64,000 nt of DNA from Apiotrichum sp. Y4204 (taxonomy: Eukaryota > Basidiomycota > Tremellomycetes > Trichosporonales > Trichosporonaceae). Where the stretch lies: positions 26,458-90,457 of the forward strand of contig JAMYHL010000117.1 in the NCBI GenBank assembly GCA_025531455.1, written 5' to 3'. The notes beneath the pieces were generated by a model. That model was not told where the DNA came from and did not search any database. It saw only the letters and a list, made by a program, of their open reading frames with translations. Both the position numbers and the translations under genes were made by a program. Of the stretch, positions 16,915-29,300 are shown piece by piece (position 1 is the stretch's first letter; every line of letters begins with the position of its first letter).

Positions 16915-18853
16915 ATGGCCGACCACTCCAGCACAGACAACATGACCAAGGACATCCAGACCAACGGCGCCAACGGCGCCTCCAACGGCGCCTCTAACGG
17001 CGCCTCTACGCCCTCGCCATTCACTTCTGCGGCATCGCAGCGCGCGCAGAACTGGTTCAACAAGTTTGAGACGTCCCTCAAGGCCAAGGACATCCCCGCC
17101 GCGGCCAACCTCTTCGCCGAGGAAAGCTACTGGCGCGACCTCGTCGCCTTCTCGTGGAACCTCGTGACTGTCGAGGGGCGTGCAGGCGTGACCGATCTCC
17201 TGGAGGAGACGCTCGAGCGCGTCCAGCCCTCGGGCTTCACGCTCACCGAGGAGGCGATGGAGGCCGACGGCGTCACTACCGCGTGGTTCAAGTACGAGAC
17301 CTCGACCGGCCGCGGGTGGGGCATCATCCGCCTCCAGGGCGACCTGGCGTGGACGCTCATCACCGCGCTCCAGGAGCTCAAGGGCTTTGAGGAGAACCGC
17401 GGTCTCCGCCGTCCCAAGGGCGCCGAGCACGGCCTCAACAAGAACCGCGTCACCTGGCAGGAGAAGAATGACGCCGAGCGCGCCGCTCTCGGTGTTTCGA
17501 CTCAGCCGTACATCGTCGTTATTGGCGGCGGACAGGGTGGCATCGCGCTCGGCGCGCGTCTCCGCCAGCTCGGCGTCCCTGCCCTTGTCCTCGACAAGAG
17601 CGGCCGCCCGGGAGATCAGTGGCGTGGACGCTACAAGTCGCTCTGTCTTCACGACCCGGTCTGGTACGACCACATGCCGTACATCAAGTTCCCTGGTGAG
17701 TAGCTAACTGATTTTGAGGCTGAAGCTAACGCCTCCAGACAACTGGCCGGTCTTCTCGCCCAAGGACAAGATTGCCGACTGGCTCGAGAGCTACACAAAG
17801 GTCATGGAGATTCCCTACTGGTCCTCGACCGAGGTCAAGAACGCGACCTTCAACAAGTCCACTCACAAATGGGATGTCGACGTTGTTCGTGAGGGCACGC
17901 CGATCACTCTCCACCCCACCCATCTCGTCCTTGCAACCGGCGCTTCAGGCAAGCCCAACATCCCCAAGGTTCCCGGCGCCGACATCTTCAAGGGCGAGCA
18001 GCAGCACTCGTCGCAGCACCCTGGACCGGACGCGTACAAGGGCAAGAAGGTCGTCGTCATCGGCTCGAACAACTCTGCCTTCGACATTTGCGGCGCTCTC
18101 TGGGAGAACGACGCGGACGTCACTATGGTCCAGCGGTCCTCCACCCACATTGTCCGTTCAGACTCGCTCATGGAAATCGCCCTCAAGGACCTCTACTCCG
18201 AGCAGGCGCTTGCCAACGGCATCACCACTGAGAAGGCGGACCTCCTCTTCGCCTCCCTCCCCTACAAGATCATGCACCAGTTCCAGATCCCGATCTACAA
18301 GGCCATCGCCGAGAAGGACAAGGAGTTCTACGACAAGCTCGAGAAGGCCGGCTTCCTCCACGACTTTGGAGAGGACGGCTCCGGTCTCTTCCTCAAATAC
18401 CTCCGTCGCGGGTCGGGTTACTACATTGACGTTGGAGCGGCCGACCTGGTCGCCGACCAGAAGATCAACCTTGTCCGTGGGCAGATCGACCACCTCACCG
18501 AGGACTCGGTCGTGCTTAAAAACGGCACGACTCTCCCGGCCGACCTCGTCGTGTACGCGACCGGCTACGGCTCGATGAGCGGATGGGCCGCGGACCTCAT
18601 CTCGCAGGAGGTGTGCGACAAGGTCGGCATGGTCTGGGGTCTTGGGTCCAACACCATCCGCGACCCGGGACCGTGGGAGGGCGAGCAGCGCAACATGTGG
18701 AAGCCGACGCAGGTGGATAACCTGTGGTTCATGGGTGGAAATCTCCACCTGTCGCGCCACTACTCGCTCTACCTCTCGCTTCAGCTCAAGGCGCGTTTCG
18801 AGGGCCTCGACACGCCCGTGTACAAGCTCCAGGAGGTGCACCACAAGGGCTAG
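16915..18853 (+). CDS. NTF2-like domain fused to flavin-dependent monooxygenase
   Basis: Exons are 16915-17695 and 17739-18853 (43-nt intron); 631 residues. Residues 1-40 are a low-complexity leader with a repeated NGAS unit encoded by AACGGCGCC repeats. Residues about 41-165 form a SnoaL/NTF2-like alpha+beta barrel (AQNWFNKFETSLKAKD, AANLFAEESYWRDLVAFSW). The rest is a class B flavoprotein monooxygenase: FAD-binding VVIGGGQGGIALGARL (about 200-215), substrate-side GDQWRGRYKSLCLHDP, NADPH-binding VVVIGSNNSAFDI (about 365-377) and the late ATGYGSM motif (about 533). The canonical FxGxxxHxxx(Y/F) block is present only as a weak GEQQHSSQHP match. Such fusions are widespread in fungi and bacteria and oxidise small organic compounds; the substrate is unknown. 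Expression may be strong, since the codon third positions are almost all G/C. Confidence 0.9.
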
Positions 18854-20323
18854 GCCGGCTCGGCCCGAGACAGGGTAAGACAAAATATAGGTGTAAACGG
18901 AGGACGATACCTCCGACAATTGTAGACCGTTGTTCCATTCCGTGTAGTGTACAGTCATGAGATGCAGCCACCGTTTTTGTTTCACACTGGAGGCGAACAG
19001 GATATACCGGATATGCGGCACGTGTGCGGACGACGACGCTGCTCAGGATCAGGTTTGAGGCTGCGCGCTGGTCGAGGCTGTACGAGCTGGCTGTGCATGG
19101 GACAAATGTGTCCGTCCGTCTCAATACCTCGATGGCTGTCAGGGACTGCAGATGTAGTGGGGACTGCCACGAGGCAAGGGCACGCGCAGAATGGAGTAAG
19201 AAGCTGCCTCCCGAGACCGCGATCAAACGCGACACGTGTAGCACGAGCGGTGTGCTCGCGTGCTCGACTGATCGGTGATCGCATGTTTCCCAGCTGCGGC
19301 ACATGCTTCACAGAACACACAAAGTTCGCACGTTCACCTCCAAAATCTTTCATTCGAAGGCAGCGCAATCAGGAGCAGGCGTGGATTCTTGCCGCGTCCA
19401 AAGGGCCCAGGAGGGATCTGCACTGCTGGTATCTTATCGCATCACAGATCGGCCCTTCCACCCTGTTTACTATCCCCGGCGCACTCGTGCGCGCAATTTT
19501 TCACCCGCACTCTATGCGCACTGCAAAACTTCTCCCCTCACAGCTTTGCGCACAGCAAACTTGCTTGCATGTATTTCTAAATTCCTAATCACCGCCTTTC
19601 TACCTTTGCTCCAAGTGCCACTTCACAACCTTAGATTAGGACACTCGGGCTCCAGCGCTCCAGCGATATTAACGGAAATCAGGAACGGGGGTGCCGGTGA
19701 TCGCCGCCCCTGAGCGTTCTACGCGCCCAGAAGCCGGGACACATCTTGTCGTTTCCCTGTTCCAGCTTCTTCACTCTCTGCCAACGGCCCGCGGCCAGCT
19801 TTGCAGCTTCCCGTCTCCTGCCTTCCACGCATGAAACGCCGCACCCCGGAACGTCGGATCTAGGTTCTGGAAGGTTTTGTGTGTCCCCTCTTCCCGGATC
19901 CAGACCTGCACTGCGCCCCCTGCGCCCACTGCGCCCAGGGGAAACGATACGCACGGACCCTGCCTGCCACCGCCTGCCATCGCCGGCCACCGCAGTCACA
20001 CCGCCTCATCTGGTAGGCGACCGAAGTAATGAAGTAATTTAGTTAATCCTTCTCCACCCACTCGTCTCGGACACCGAACGCGCAACTCAATTTACTCCTG
20101 GCCTCCTGGTCGTTTTAATCGCGCGTCCGCGTGACGTGGCTGGTGAAGACCATGGGGACGGGGAGCGGTCGAGTGACCTTGACGGGACCGCACGCGACAC
20201 TGCGTCCGCCATGGGTGGCAAGTGGAGACACTCCACCACCCCAATGGCCACAATATAATAATCCCAGACATACATCTTCTCAATCTCAACTGATCCCAAC
20301 TCACAAGTCACTACTGTACCATC
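18854..20323. other. Intergenic 1.5 kb
   Basis: No supported gene on either strand. The last 90 bases hold the promoter elements of the acetyltransferase gene. Confidence 0.5.
20241..20260 (+). promoter_or_regulatory. CCAAT box followed by TATA-like element
   Basis: CCAAT (20241-20245) and ATATAAT (about 20253-20259) lie 65-85 nt upstream of the acetyltransferase start at 20324, a usual arrangement for a fungal core promoter. The assignment rests on position only. Confidence 0.4.
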
Positions 20324-20998
20324 ATGATTTCGCGCGTCGCCCCCACACTCCTTTCCACTGCCCGTGCTGCCGCCCGCCCATCGCCTTCGATGGCGGCACG
20401 CACGCTCGCCACCGTCGCGCCGACAGTACCCACCCTGCGTATCCGCCGCGCCGAGCCAGGCGACTACCCCGCCATCTCGCAGCTCATCCACGCGAACCGC
20501 GGACTCGACGCCGCACCGCGAGAGCTGGCCGAGAAAGGCTTTGTCAAGGGCGCGTGGCCTGTCGACAAGCTCGCACAGCTCGACGGCGCGCCGGGCTTCT
20601 TCCTCGCTGAGATTGGCGAGTCAGCCACCGGCGCAGCACCCAGCGAGTGGCGGCTCGCTGGCGCCGCACTCTCCACTGCCCCCGGTGCCGACGCCCGCGG
20701 ACCCGCCGGCGCTACACATGCCCTCGCTGCGCCAAAGTTCGGCGATGAGTACTACCTCTACGGCCCCGTCGTTGTGGATTCCAAGTTCCGCCAGCACGGC
20801 GTGCTGCGCAAGCTCAACGACGCCGTGTTTGCCGCCACCCGCGACTCGTACTCGACCGCCGTCGCATTCATCGAGGACATGAACCACGTCTCCCGTGTCG
20901 TGCATGAGCGCCTCGGCTGGCGCGCATGGGACGGCTTCGAGGTCGACCAGATGCGGTATAGGGTCTTCTACCACCCCACCACCACCGCCACCGCATAG
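20324..20998 (+). CDS. GNAT-family N-acetyltransferase, probably mitochondrial
   Basis: Single exon, 224 residues. Residues 1-35 are Arg/Ser/Ala-rich without acidic residues (ISRVAPTLLSTARAAARP), like a mitochondrial presequence. The GNAT fold starts at TLRIRRAEPGDYPAISQLI (about 37-55). The acetyl-CoA-binding motif A region reads YYLYGPVVVDSKFRQHGVLRKLNDAV (about 143-168), where the family consensus is V.P..R..G.G..L. Motif B follows at VAFIEDMNHVSRVVHERLGWRAW, the usual N..a...YeklGF position. It ends with a YRVFYHP strand. The substrate is unknown. The start was chosen because it is the first ATG after TATA and CCAAT elements and yields the presequence. Confidence 0.85.
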   Translation: MISRVAPTLLSTARAAARPSPSMAARTLATVAPTVPTLRIRRAEPGDYPAISQLIHANRGLDAAPRELAEKGFVKGAWPVDKLAQLDGAPGFFLAEIGESATGAAPSEWRLAGAALSTAPGADARGPAGATHALAAPKFGDEYYLYGPVVVDSKFRQHGVLRKLNDAVFAATRDSYSTAVAFIEDMNHVSRVVHERLGWRAWDGFEVDQMRYRVFYHPTTTATA

Positions 20999-21237
20999 AC
21001 ATTTGTTGTACCCACACTTGCCCTTGTTGTAGTCTAAACCAATATGCATTGCCCACATTCACATTACATTTCAGGCCATGTTGGCTGACGTTGCCCGTTG
21101 GAGCAGGCTGACGTTGTCAGATTATGGATGGCTGACGTGACCGCGGGGGCTTATCGCCACTAGATCGTCACTATCGAGGTTGCTCTTTAATCGATATCTA
21201 ATCTACGATTTGCCAAACACCCACTATAACCCCAACC

Positions 21238-23366
21238 CTAGAGCTCTCCAAGCACCCAGTCGGGGAGGACAGGCAGGCGGTTGTACTCCTCACTGGAGTG
21301 CACCTCCTCGTCCCCATCGCCAGTGAACGGCATCCCAAAGACCCCAGTGGCGTACCACGTGGTTCCCGGCGCAATCTCTCCCATGAGGGTTGGGAGCACA
21401 CTTCGTGAGAAAATGACGTTCGACCCAGGGTCCGACTGCACGAGCCTCCCTCGTCTCGGGGTGTCGTCCTGTGTCTTTCGGGGGATAAGAATGTCTCTTA
21501 CGCCGACGGACCCAGCCTTTGTGGTCGCCCGCGCAGCACCTGCGCCCTCCTCGCCGCCCTCGCTCGTTTCCCCGCTAAAGGCCTGTACCAGGGCGCGGCC
21601 ATCCCGGCCCTGCCCGTATGTCGCCCATCCGGCTTCGGCGGTCGCGAGTCGTCTCCCCGCGGTGATCTTGTGGATGCGGAGGTAGTATGCCGGCGAGGAG
21701 GGATGCGGCGGGATCAGCAGCGTTTCGATGTAGACATCAGGGAACGGCCGCCACCCCGAACGCAGGTGGACACGATCAGTCCCTCGACCCACCAGGGCTG
21801 CATCCAGCGGCCTGCGGCGTACCCTCCACAATTCTCCGTCGCAGTCGCTCTCCACGTCACGCACGGCCAGCATGCTGTCCGCCGCAGCATGCTCGAGATC
21901 CATATCTCCAGTCGCACAGCTGAACCCAAATGCGGCCGAGTACCCAAACTTGCCGTACTTTGCTGGCCCGTTGCGCATGCCATAGTGCGGCATCTGCCCC
22001 GACGAAAGGAGAAACGTGTGGCCTGCCGACCGCACTGTGATGTGCATCGGGTCGGGTAAGGCCTTGATGCACGGGGCGAAATCAGGATACGGCAGCTCCT
22101 CTGCTGTCCAGAAGGGATGGTCCGCGGGGGCGCCGAGGCACGCGAAAGCCTTGCAGGCCCAGTACGGGCTGCCTGGCGCGTTGTAGTTCTCCGTCATGTG
22201 GAACTGGTCGGACGCGTATCCGATATTGAGGGTGCCGTCTGAGCGGAAGATGGCCGGTGTGGCCGCCCACGTCCGGAGACGGACGCGTATCCGATATTGA
22301 GGGTGCCGTCTGAGCGGAAGATGGCCGGTGTGGCCGCCCACGTCCGGAGATGGCGCAGCACGAGGCCCTTTATGTGGCCCCACTCGAGCGGCGGCGGCGG
22401 GGCGACGTCGCAGAGCGCCATCGCGCTGAATGTCGAGATGATCGCAAAGCGGTATATCATACTGCGACCAAACGGGATACCCTCGCCAGTGGGGGAAAAG
22501 TAGTGCACAAAGTCGAGGACGAACTGCGCCGCCCGCTGTCTGTATCGGGCCGCCCGTGGATCATCCGGGGACAGCTTGGCGTACACCATCTGCGCAAACT
22601 GAATGGCAAAGCTCGAGGAGTAGTAATCGAGCTGCATCACGCCTTCGGGACCGTCCCGGCTCCACCCGCCCGATCCGCCGTCGCTTCCCACCGCCACATG
22701 CGCGGGCAGCTGGAATGAGTCCAGGCGATCCAGATCGCGTTCCATCTGCTCGGGATTGAAGTACTCTGATCCCACGGTCCGGAGAGCGAGGTTTGCAAAC
22801 ACGCGAAACCAGAGCCAGTTGGCTGGCCATCAGAGGCTGTCCAGAAAGCACTCACTGTCCGGCATAGGCTGCGACTGGCAGCTATTCAGAAACGCCTCAA
22901 TGTTCGCCTTTGTCTCTGGCGTCTGGGGATTGAAGAACTCGTCGGGCTTGAGCGCAATCGCAAAGCTCAGCGGGCTCATCTCGACCATACGTTGGTCCTT
23001 GGCCCGCGACGCGCCCCAGTACTCCCTTCCCGCTGGGTCTGTCCCACTCGCGAGGCCGCGCACCCAGCGGTCGGCGCCCGCATACCTCCCTCCACCGAGG
23101 AGTAGCGCCGTGAGACCCCATAGCGGGCGGGCAAAGGCCTCAAACTCCACGGCTCGGGCATCGTAGTGCGCCGAGGTCTCGCCAAACGTGATTAATGCGC
23201 CGCCGGGAGAGGTGTGTGCCGCGAGAGGATCAAGAACTGGGATGAGCACCTGGAGTTGTTGTCAAACGGATACAACTCCTCACGTACGCCCAGTGAGGCC
23301 GTTCTCGACGTCGCTACGCGTCAGGAACGGATTGCCAAGAAATGAATTGGGCTGGAGCAGGACCAT
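21238..23366 (-). pseudogene. DUF2264-family protein gene broken by a 71-bp tandem duplication
   Basis: Exons on the minus strand are 23366-23288, 23236-22856 and 22822-21238 (introns 51 and 33 nt). The protein matches DUF2264: start NPFLTRSDVENGLTGLLDPL, then [63 protein letters not shown] and PAKYGKFGYSAAFGF. DUF2264 proteins have an (alpha/alpha)-toroid-like look and are suspected carbohydrate-active enzymes, but no activity is assigned. Inside exon 3 the 71 bases at 22209-22279 are repeated exactly at 22280-22350. Since 71 is not a multiple of three, translation runs off frame after NIGYAS and stops 29 codons later. Without the extra copy one frame of 657 residues would run to the TAG at 21238-21240, and both flanking frames look fully conserved, so the event is very recent or an assembly error. 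No splice pair inside the repeat restores the frame. Confidence 0.85.
22209..22350. repeat. Perfect 71-bp direct tandem duplication
   Basis: Two head-to-tail copies (22209-22279 and 22280-22350), each starting CGGACGCGTATCCG and ending CACGTCCGGAGA, with no mismatches by eye. The copy lies in a conserved coding segment of the DUF2264 gene ([19 protein letters not shown]) and shifts its frame. Confidence 0.95.
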
Positions 23367-26300
23367 GTCGGGAGTTGGAAAGTACCAGGAGCGAGGTGAG
23401 TAGTGAGAAAGAGTCACTCGTCATCAACGTTGTAGTCGGAACGATGGAACACAGCACAACAGCGACCACCTCCCCGACCGGACGGCCGGCCCGGCGGCCC
23501 GGGGATGTCTTGCCCAATACCGAAATGTTGTAAGCAGAACCAGCTCCGGCGTCCAGGCATTCCGCGAATGGTCAAGAACCAAGAGAGCTGTACGATAGTT
23601 CAAGCTCATGGCTTGAGAGCTGATGATGCTTTGTGGATCTGAAAGGCTTCGCCGATGCGAAAGTGGAGTGGCCGAAACACGTCGCAGGCAGGGATCCAGA
23701 AAAACAATATCCAGAGAGTCAGAGATCCCCCCCCCACTTGTCCCGCACCTGACAGGGTTTCTGGTCCCGATGTCCGCAATATGTGCGACGCTTTCCAGTC
23801 CCAGGGATGCGAGCTTCCCGTCTGGCATGCATGGTATACATGTCCTAATGGCCTAATGTTCCAAGATCCCAGCATATGAGTGCACACACCGTACACCGTA
23901 GCGTGGAGGCGCGTGCGCGAAGTATTGAACGATGCTTTGACCAACAGTGGTTCAGCTGTAGACCAGGCTCCACTTGATCCATTTACAGGGTTCGCAACTC
24001 GCAAGCTTCGCAAATCATCGCTTCGTTAGCGATCACTCAAGCACGGGAAGATCAGCCGATCAGCCAGGGAGGGGGGGGGAGGGGGGGGGGGCAGGGGTGA
24101 TTGGAAGCAACAATGAATTATAATCATGGTAGCGGTTGATATACCCCGATATCTACCGGTTCTGTCTGGGGGCTGGGGCCGCGACGAGATCTCCAATTCA
24201 ACACGCAAAAGTGGTTAACAAGCGATCCAGCGAACAGGATCCCCCGACTGTTGGCTGGGATCTGGATCCGGCTCTCGAAATCAAGAGCAGGACATTCAGG
24301 TGCTCGAATCAGGAATGCGAGGAATGCGCAATGCCCGCCCTCGTCTCGGAAAACATGCAACCTGCCAGCTGCCAGCCAACAGGTCCAACCGACGACCAAT
24401 CGTCATTCGTTCGCGCTACACATTCCGCGCTCATCCTGGATATCGGCTCGGCGCTCCGCACTCCACGCACCACGCTGCGCAAATGTCTGAAGCGCGCACT
24501 CTCCCATCAGAGATGATCCCCACCCACATCTTACTCCCCTGCTGCCCGCGCTGCCCAATCCTCTGCACATATCTGCGTATCTCTGTGTATCAACACGGTT
24601 ATCAACATGTGCTTGATCGCCAGACCCCCCCGTTTCTCATTCCGTCACCACGTCATCGCTGCACACTATCAGGATATAGACCAACAAGATGGTCTGTGCG
24701 CAGAGAATAGCGCCATTCCCCTAGTCCCCTGGGACTAAAACCGGACGATGTCGTCAAGCACGTCAAGTTTGTGTGCCAATGGGCAACAACAACGTCGTGA
24801 CGTCATACTCTGTATGGCGGGGATGCGTCCACTTGCAGAGTTGCAGGTCTTCTTGGTAAACACGGGTTCCAACAAACGGAACGAGTTCCAGCTGGATGTC
24901 ACTGTTGCATGCCGCACATGACCCACTATGTTCTCGTTATCGTTACCGCGCCTCGTAGCGTAGTTACTGGGCTAGCATACTATGAGCAAATGGCGGTCAA
25001 GTAGATGAGAATCATGGCCTTTTGGTGCAACGGCGCAGCAGGTCACGGGCGGCCCGGGCTTCAGTCAATATCTAGGGAAACATCGGTTCCTGTTTCTCGG
25101 CACCAGTTCCTGATCGCACATGATGCAGCCATGCAGCCGGTCCCCTACTCTAAACCTCTGGCCCTGCTGCCAATACTCACTTTCGCCCCACTTTTGCGCT
25201 TCCTGTTAATTATCTGGGCTGTGTTTCGGTTCGTTCTTGTACCCTGGCTGAACAAAATAGTAGCTCACAGCGTCGGACAGCTGGGGATAGGAGCGCCAAA
25301 GCTCTGGCTCTCGGGAGGCGCATTCCAGGCGCATCATGCACGATCAGAATTCAGAATGTCACAAAACAGCGAGATGGCGGCGGAAGAATGAAAGCTTGAG
25401 TGTCGGACGACAGAGGGGGCAGGACCTGAGGGGCCCGAGACCCCGAGGAATCGGGGCTGAGCAGGGTTTGTAACCGAGCGAAAAGCGACGAGCCACCTGC
25501 AGGGATTTCCTATCGTGCACGCGTGCAGCCAGAAGACGGCGGGCCGCGAATAAGTGGATGTCTGCACATGATTATGCTGCATGGTCGCGCCTCGAGCGCC
25601 TCGAGGTCTCCTGGCAAACTCTGGAGCTCGTCAGGATCACGGAGCAATTGTCACATGCAGTCCATGCAGCGCAGCACGCCGGCAAACGGAGAAGCCCCCT
25701 CAGCCTCAGATCCCCAGAATGCCAGACGCCAGGACGCCAGGACGCCAGGTCCCACTCTTCCAGCGTAAGTGCATTTGGAACGATATTACGACAGCGGCGT
25801 GACACCGACAGTATGCTGATTCCCGACGGTGCTATGGCAACTATTGACGACCAGCCGGCCAAGAGCACTCGCTGGCAAACAAACACAGTCCCTGGCTGGC
25901 TGATCCAGCCAACAAGGCTGAAGGGGGGGCCAACCCGGGGCCGGGGCGGATGCCGTCTGTATGTGCCGTCGGGGCCGTCCACTGTACCTGGACACCTTTC
26001 TGGGGGTTTATCCACCCTCACCCTTCCGATAAACCTTCTTTGTGTTCATTCATTCATTGTCTATCTCCTATCGCGTGCTGTTGATCACCACACCATTGTT
26101 CACCTGCACTCGCCGCTCGTCACTATCCACATCCGTCCACCGCGAGCGATCCATGTCAACGACCTTGGATACTCGCTCTGGAAGATTGTGGACCGTCACG
26201 CGCAGCCCACCCAGCACACCATCCTTGACTTGTATCCTGTCAAGCTCTCATATCGATTTTTTTCCAGCACAGCACCGTCGTCTAGACACCCCGCGCCGCC
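23367..26300. other. 2.9-kb divergent intergenic region
   Basis: No gene supported. It separates the divergent DUF2264 and histidine-kinase genes. It holds a G-rich tract (about 24069-24092, runs of 9 and 10 G), a 10-base CAGGACGC-type tandem repeat (about 25727-25749) and C/T-rich segments before 26301. A long plus-strand frame (25558-26544) overlaps the kinase start in another frame and has no domain content. Confidence 0.5.
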
Positions 26301-29300
26301 ATGGTACCCACCGAGGCCGACTTCCAGGCCCACGGGCTCATGGAGGTTGAGCTGGATCCTATCACCTCAACAACGGCACCGGGAAACTCGCCCCAATCGT
26401 CCTCGACCACTTTGCCGGGAGACAAGGTCCGCCCAGACGCCGTCTGGCTATCAGGATGGGCAAAACTCCACCCCACATCGGAATATGCAACCATACTGGA
26501 CACAGCGCCGGGAACCGTTGTGCGATGGAAGTGAGTATGACTGAGCACCGTGTTCGGAACCCATGTCTGACGTGACACAGCTTCTGCCCACAGGGCTCTC
26601 AACAATGTGAGTGGCAAACTGTCTTAGCAACATAGACGATGATGGATCAGCGGTCCGTTGGCGCTCTGTTGCCTTCCCAATGACCTCTGATCGGGCAATC
26701 TTGGTGTCCGTCATGAGCAGCGCTGACTCCACTGCAGCCATGCTATCCTTCCGCCGGCAAGCTCAAGTCAAGGCGCTCGACACGGTGCCCCACACGCTTG
26801 CACAATCCGCCGGGTCCAGCTCGCCTATCGAAAAGCCAGCATTGAAACTGGAGTGGAGCCGGCGTCGATATCGCCCTCCAGCACAGATTGTCGCCTGGTG
26901 GGAGGACTCGCTGGGATACTGGCTCGTCGTTGAGCAGCGCCCAGCAGCATATCGACCTATGGTTGATGCGTGGGCGGAGGTTGTTGGACACGACTGGCCA
27001 CAGAAAGGGACACGAACGCCTAGCACGCCGCTTCCGATCCTTGAAGACCAACCAATTGAGCGGGTGTTGACAAACTCTTCATCTGCCGGTGCCAGCCAAG
27101 AATGGTGGACGCGTTGGGCAGACGCGTGTGATCTCTTGGCACAAGTCGTCACTTGCTTGCAGGCACTTCACGATCGACATCTTTCTCTCAACTGGTGTCA
27201 TCCGAGCTCATTCGTTATGCTTGGTGATTCGATCGTCGCAAACCGATTATGGCATGCGACCGCGTTACCCGGCCTTTCTCTCAGCTCGGTGCTGACTCCC
27301 AAACTCGCCTCCTCTATTCTTTTCACACAGGATCCTATCCACCACAGCTCCTACAACCTTAGCGAAGGCTACCTCTTTGGACACTTGCGCTACCTCGCCC
27401 CGGAAGCCGCTATATCTCGGAGAGTATCACCTTCAAACGACATCTACGGCTGGGGAGTGTTTGCATATGAGCTTCTTACAGGCACAACGATCGATGGGAC
27501 TACCGATTCTTCGGACCACGGCGATATTGACCTCCTGGCGGACGTCCACCGTCATGTCACCAATGTCATCACTTCCCCGGCCGAGTATCTCGAGGATCTG
27601 GCAGCCAAGTCCTCAGAACACTTTGACCTCCCCCCACTACAGCTGTCAGAGATCATCATGGTCGCGCTCGCGAAGGACCCCGAGGACAGGTACCACTCTC
27701 TCGAGCCTCTGGCGTACGACCTCCGCAAGCTGTCGCAGATCTGCCGTGCCCAGGGAGACCTCTCAAAGTTTAACGTTGCTGAGGTGGATCGCATGTCCCG
27801 CTTCAACCTACCACAACAGGTCATCGAACGCGGTCCGGAACTCGAGGCTCTGCAGAATGCCTTCAACGCTGTTGCGACCGGCGCCGCTTCCAGTCGCATC
27901 GTTGCTGTCTGGGGGCATAGCGGTACAGGAAAGACGCGTCTCGTAAATGAATGGGCAAACGCTGTAGAAACCTCACACCAAGGCAACCGCTGTCTTGTGG
28001 GTTCGGCACAACCCGACGAACACGTGCGGAAACCTCTCGCAAGCTTCTTCCAAGTTATTCAGTCGCTTCTCGACCGCGTCCTCACAGATCCCCGGGAGGA
28101 CTCCAAGGGATGGCTGCAGCGTATCCGCTCAACGCTCGGGACACAGTGGAGGCAGTTTGCCTCATTACTGTCAGAGGACTCCCGTCGCCTGATAAACGAA
28201 GATTCCGCCGCCCCGCCCACAATCGAGACGGAGAAGTTTCTGGCCTCGTTCCGTTCCTGGTCGCGTCGATTCCTTCAACTGTTCGGGACGCAAGCCCGTC
28301 CCTTGGTGCTCATCATTGATGACACCCAGTGGCTGGCACCCGATGAGATGGAGATATGGAGAGATATCCTGGACGGTGCCTTCCCTTTGAATCACGGTGC
28401 GTAATATATGAGGTACTCCCTGACCCACAGTCGTCGTCGTCTCCATGACGCGAACGTACGGCTCCGAGCCACCACCGCCCAGCGCACTTCTTTCGGCGTC
28501 GTCGATGGCCGTTCACGTGCCGCGACTCACGGAAGAAGGCGTGACAGTGTTTATTAACACGTGCCTCAACCACCGCGTTGCCAGCCAAGGCGATGTCGTG
28601 GCAAGCTTCCTTTACGGAGAGACGGGCGGCAGTCTCCTGTTCCTCCAAACGCTCATGACCACGTTGCTTAAGGAACATGTTGTCGCGTTCGACTATGACA
28701 GCTTGCTATGGCGGTTCGACCTTGTGGCTTTGCAATCTCATCTCTCGGACGATTCCAGTTACGATGCGTATCTGGAGAACATGATGAAGCGTCAACCCAC
28801 GGACGTTCAGGAGCTTTTAATGGTGAGCAGCGGGCTAGACCAAAAAATTTAGCTGACCTGTAGCTCATGGCGTACCTTCCCGCTGCCGGCTTCCCATTGA
28901 GACTTCTCGCGTGCATTGCCCGCATGAATATCGGAGAGGTGGAGAATCTCGTCCAGCTTGGAATGGCTGCCGGTGTTCTTGCGCTGAGGAATAGCGTTGT
29001 GCGCTTCACCCATGACCGTCAACGAGTGAGTAGATTGATACCCGAGTAGTAACTGACATCAGCTCGCCGCGCAAACTCTGATCCCACCACACGAGGCGGG
29101 ACAATTGCACCAGCGCATTTTCAACTTCCTTTGTGGTCCGAAACTTCAGAATGAGTACCTCTTTGAGGCTCTGGACCATGCTCTGATGGCACGCAAGCTG
29201 GGCACCGACGTCGCCAAGGTGGATCATCTCACAACTCTATTGCTAGACGCAGCCGAACGAGCTACTCTTTCCGCCAACTTCTCCGCCGCCAAGAACCTGG

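Noticed and set aside
22280..22350. The duplicated copy as an intron
   Set aside because: No AG|GT boundary exists in the unit, and the in-repeat GT/AG pairs I tried gave an out-of-frame join.
25727..25749. Possible CRISPR-like short repeats
   Set aside because: Only three adjacent 10-base units with no spacers; simple tandem repeat in a eukaryotic genome.
25558..26544. 328-codon plus-strand frame
   Set aside because: Overlaps the kinase start in another frame, composition is irregular and no domain is visible.
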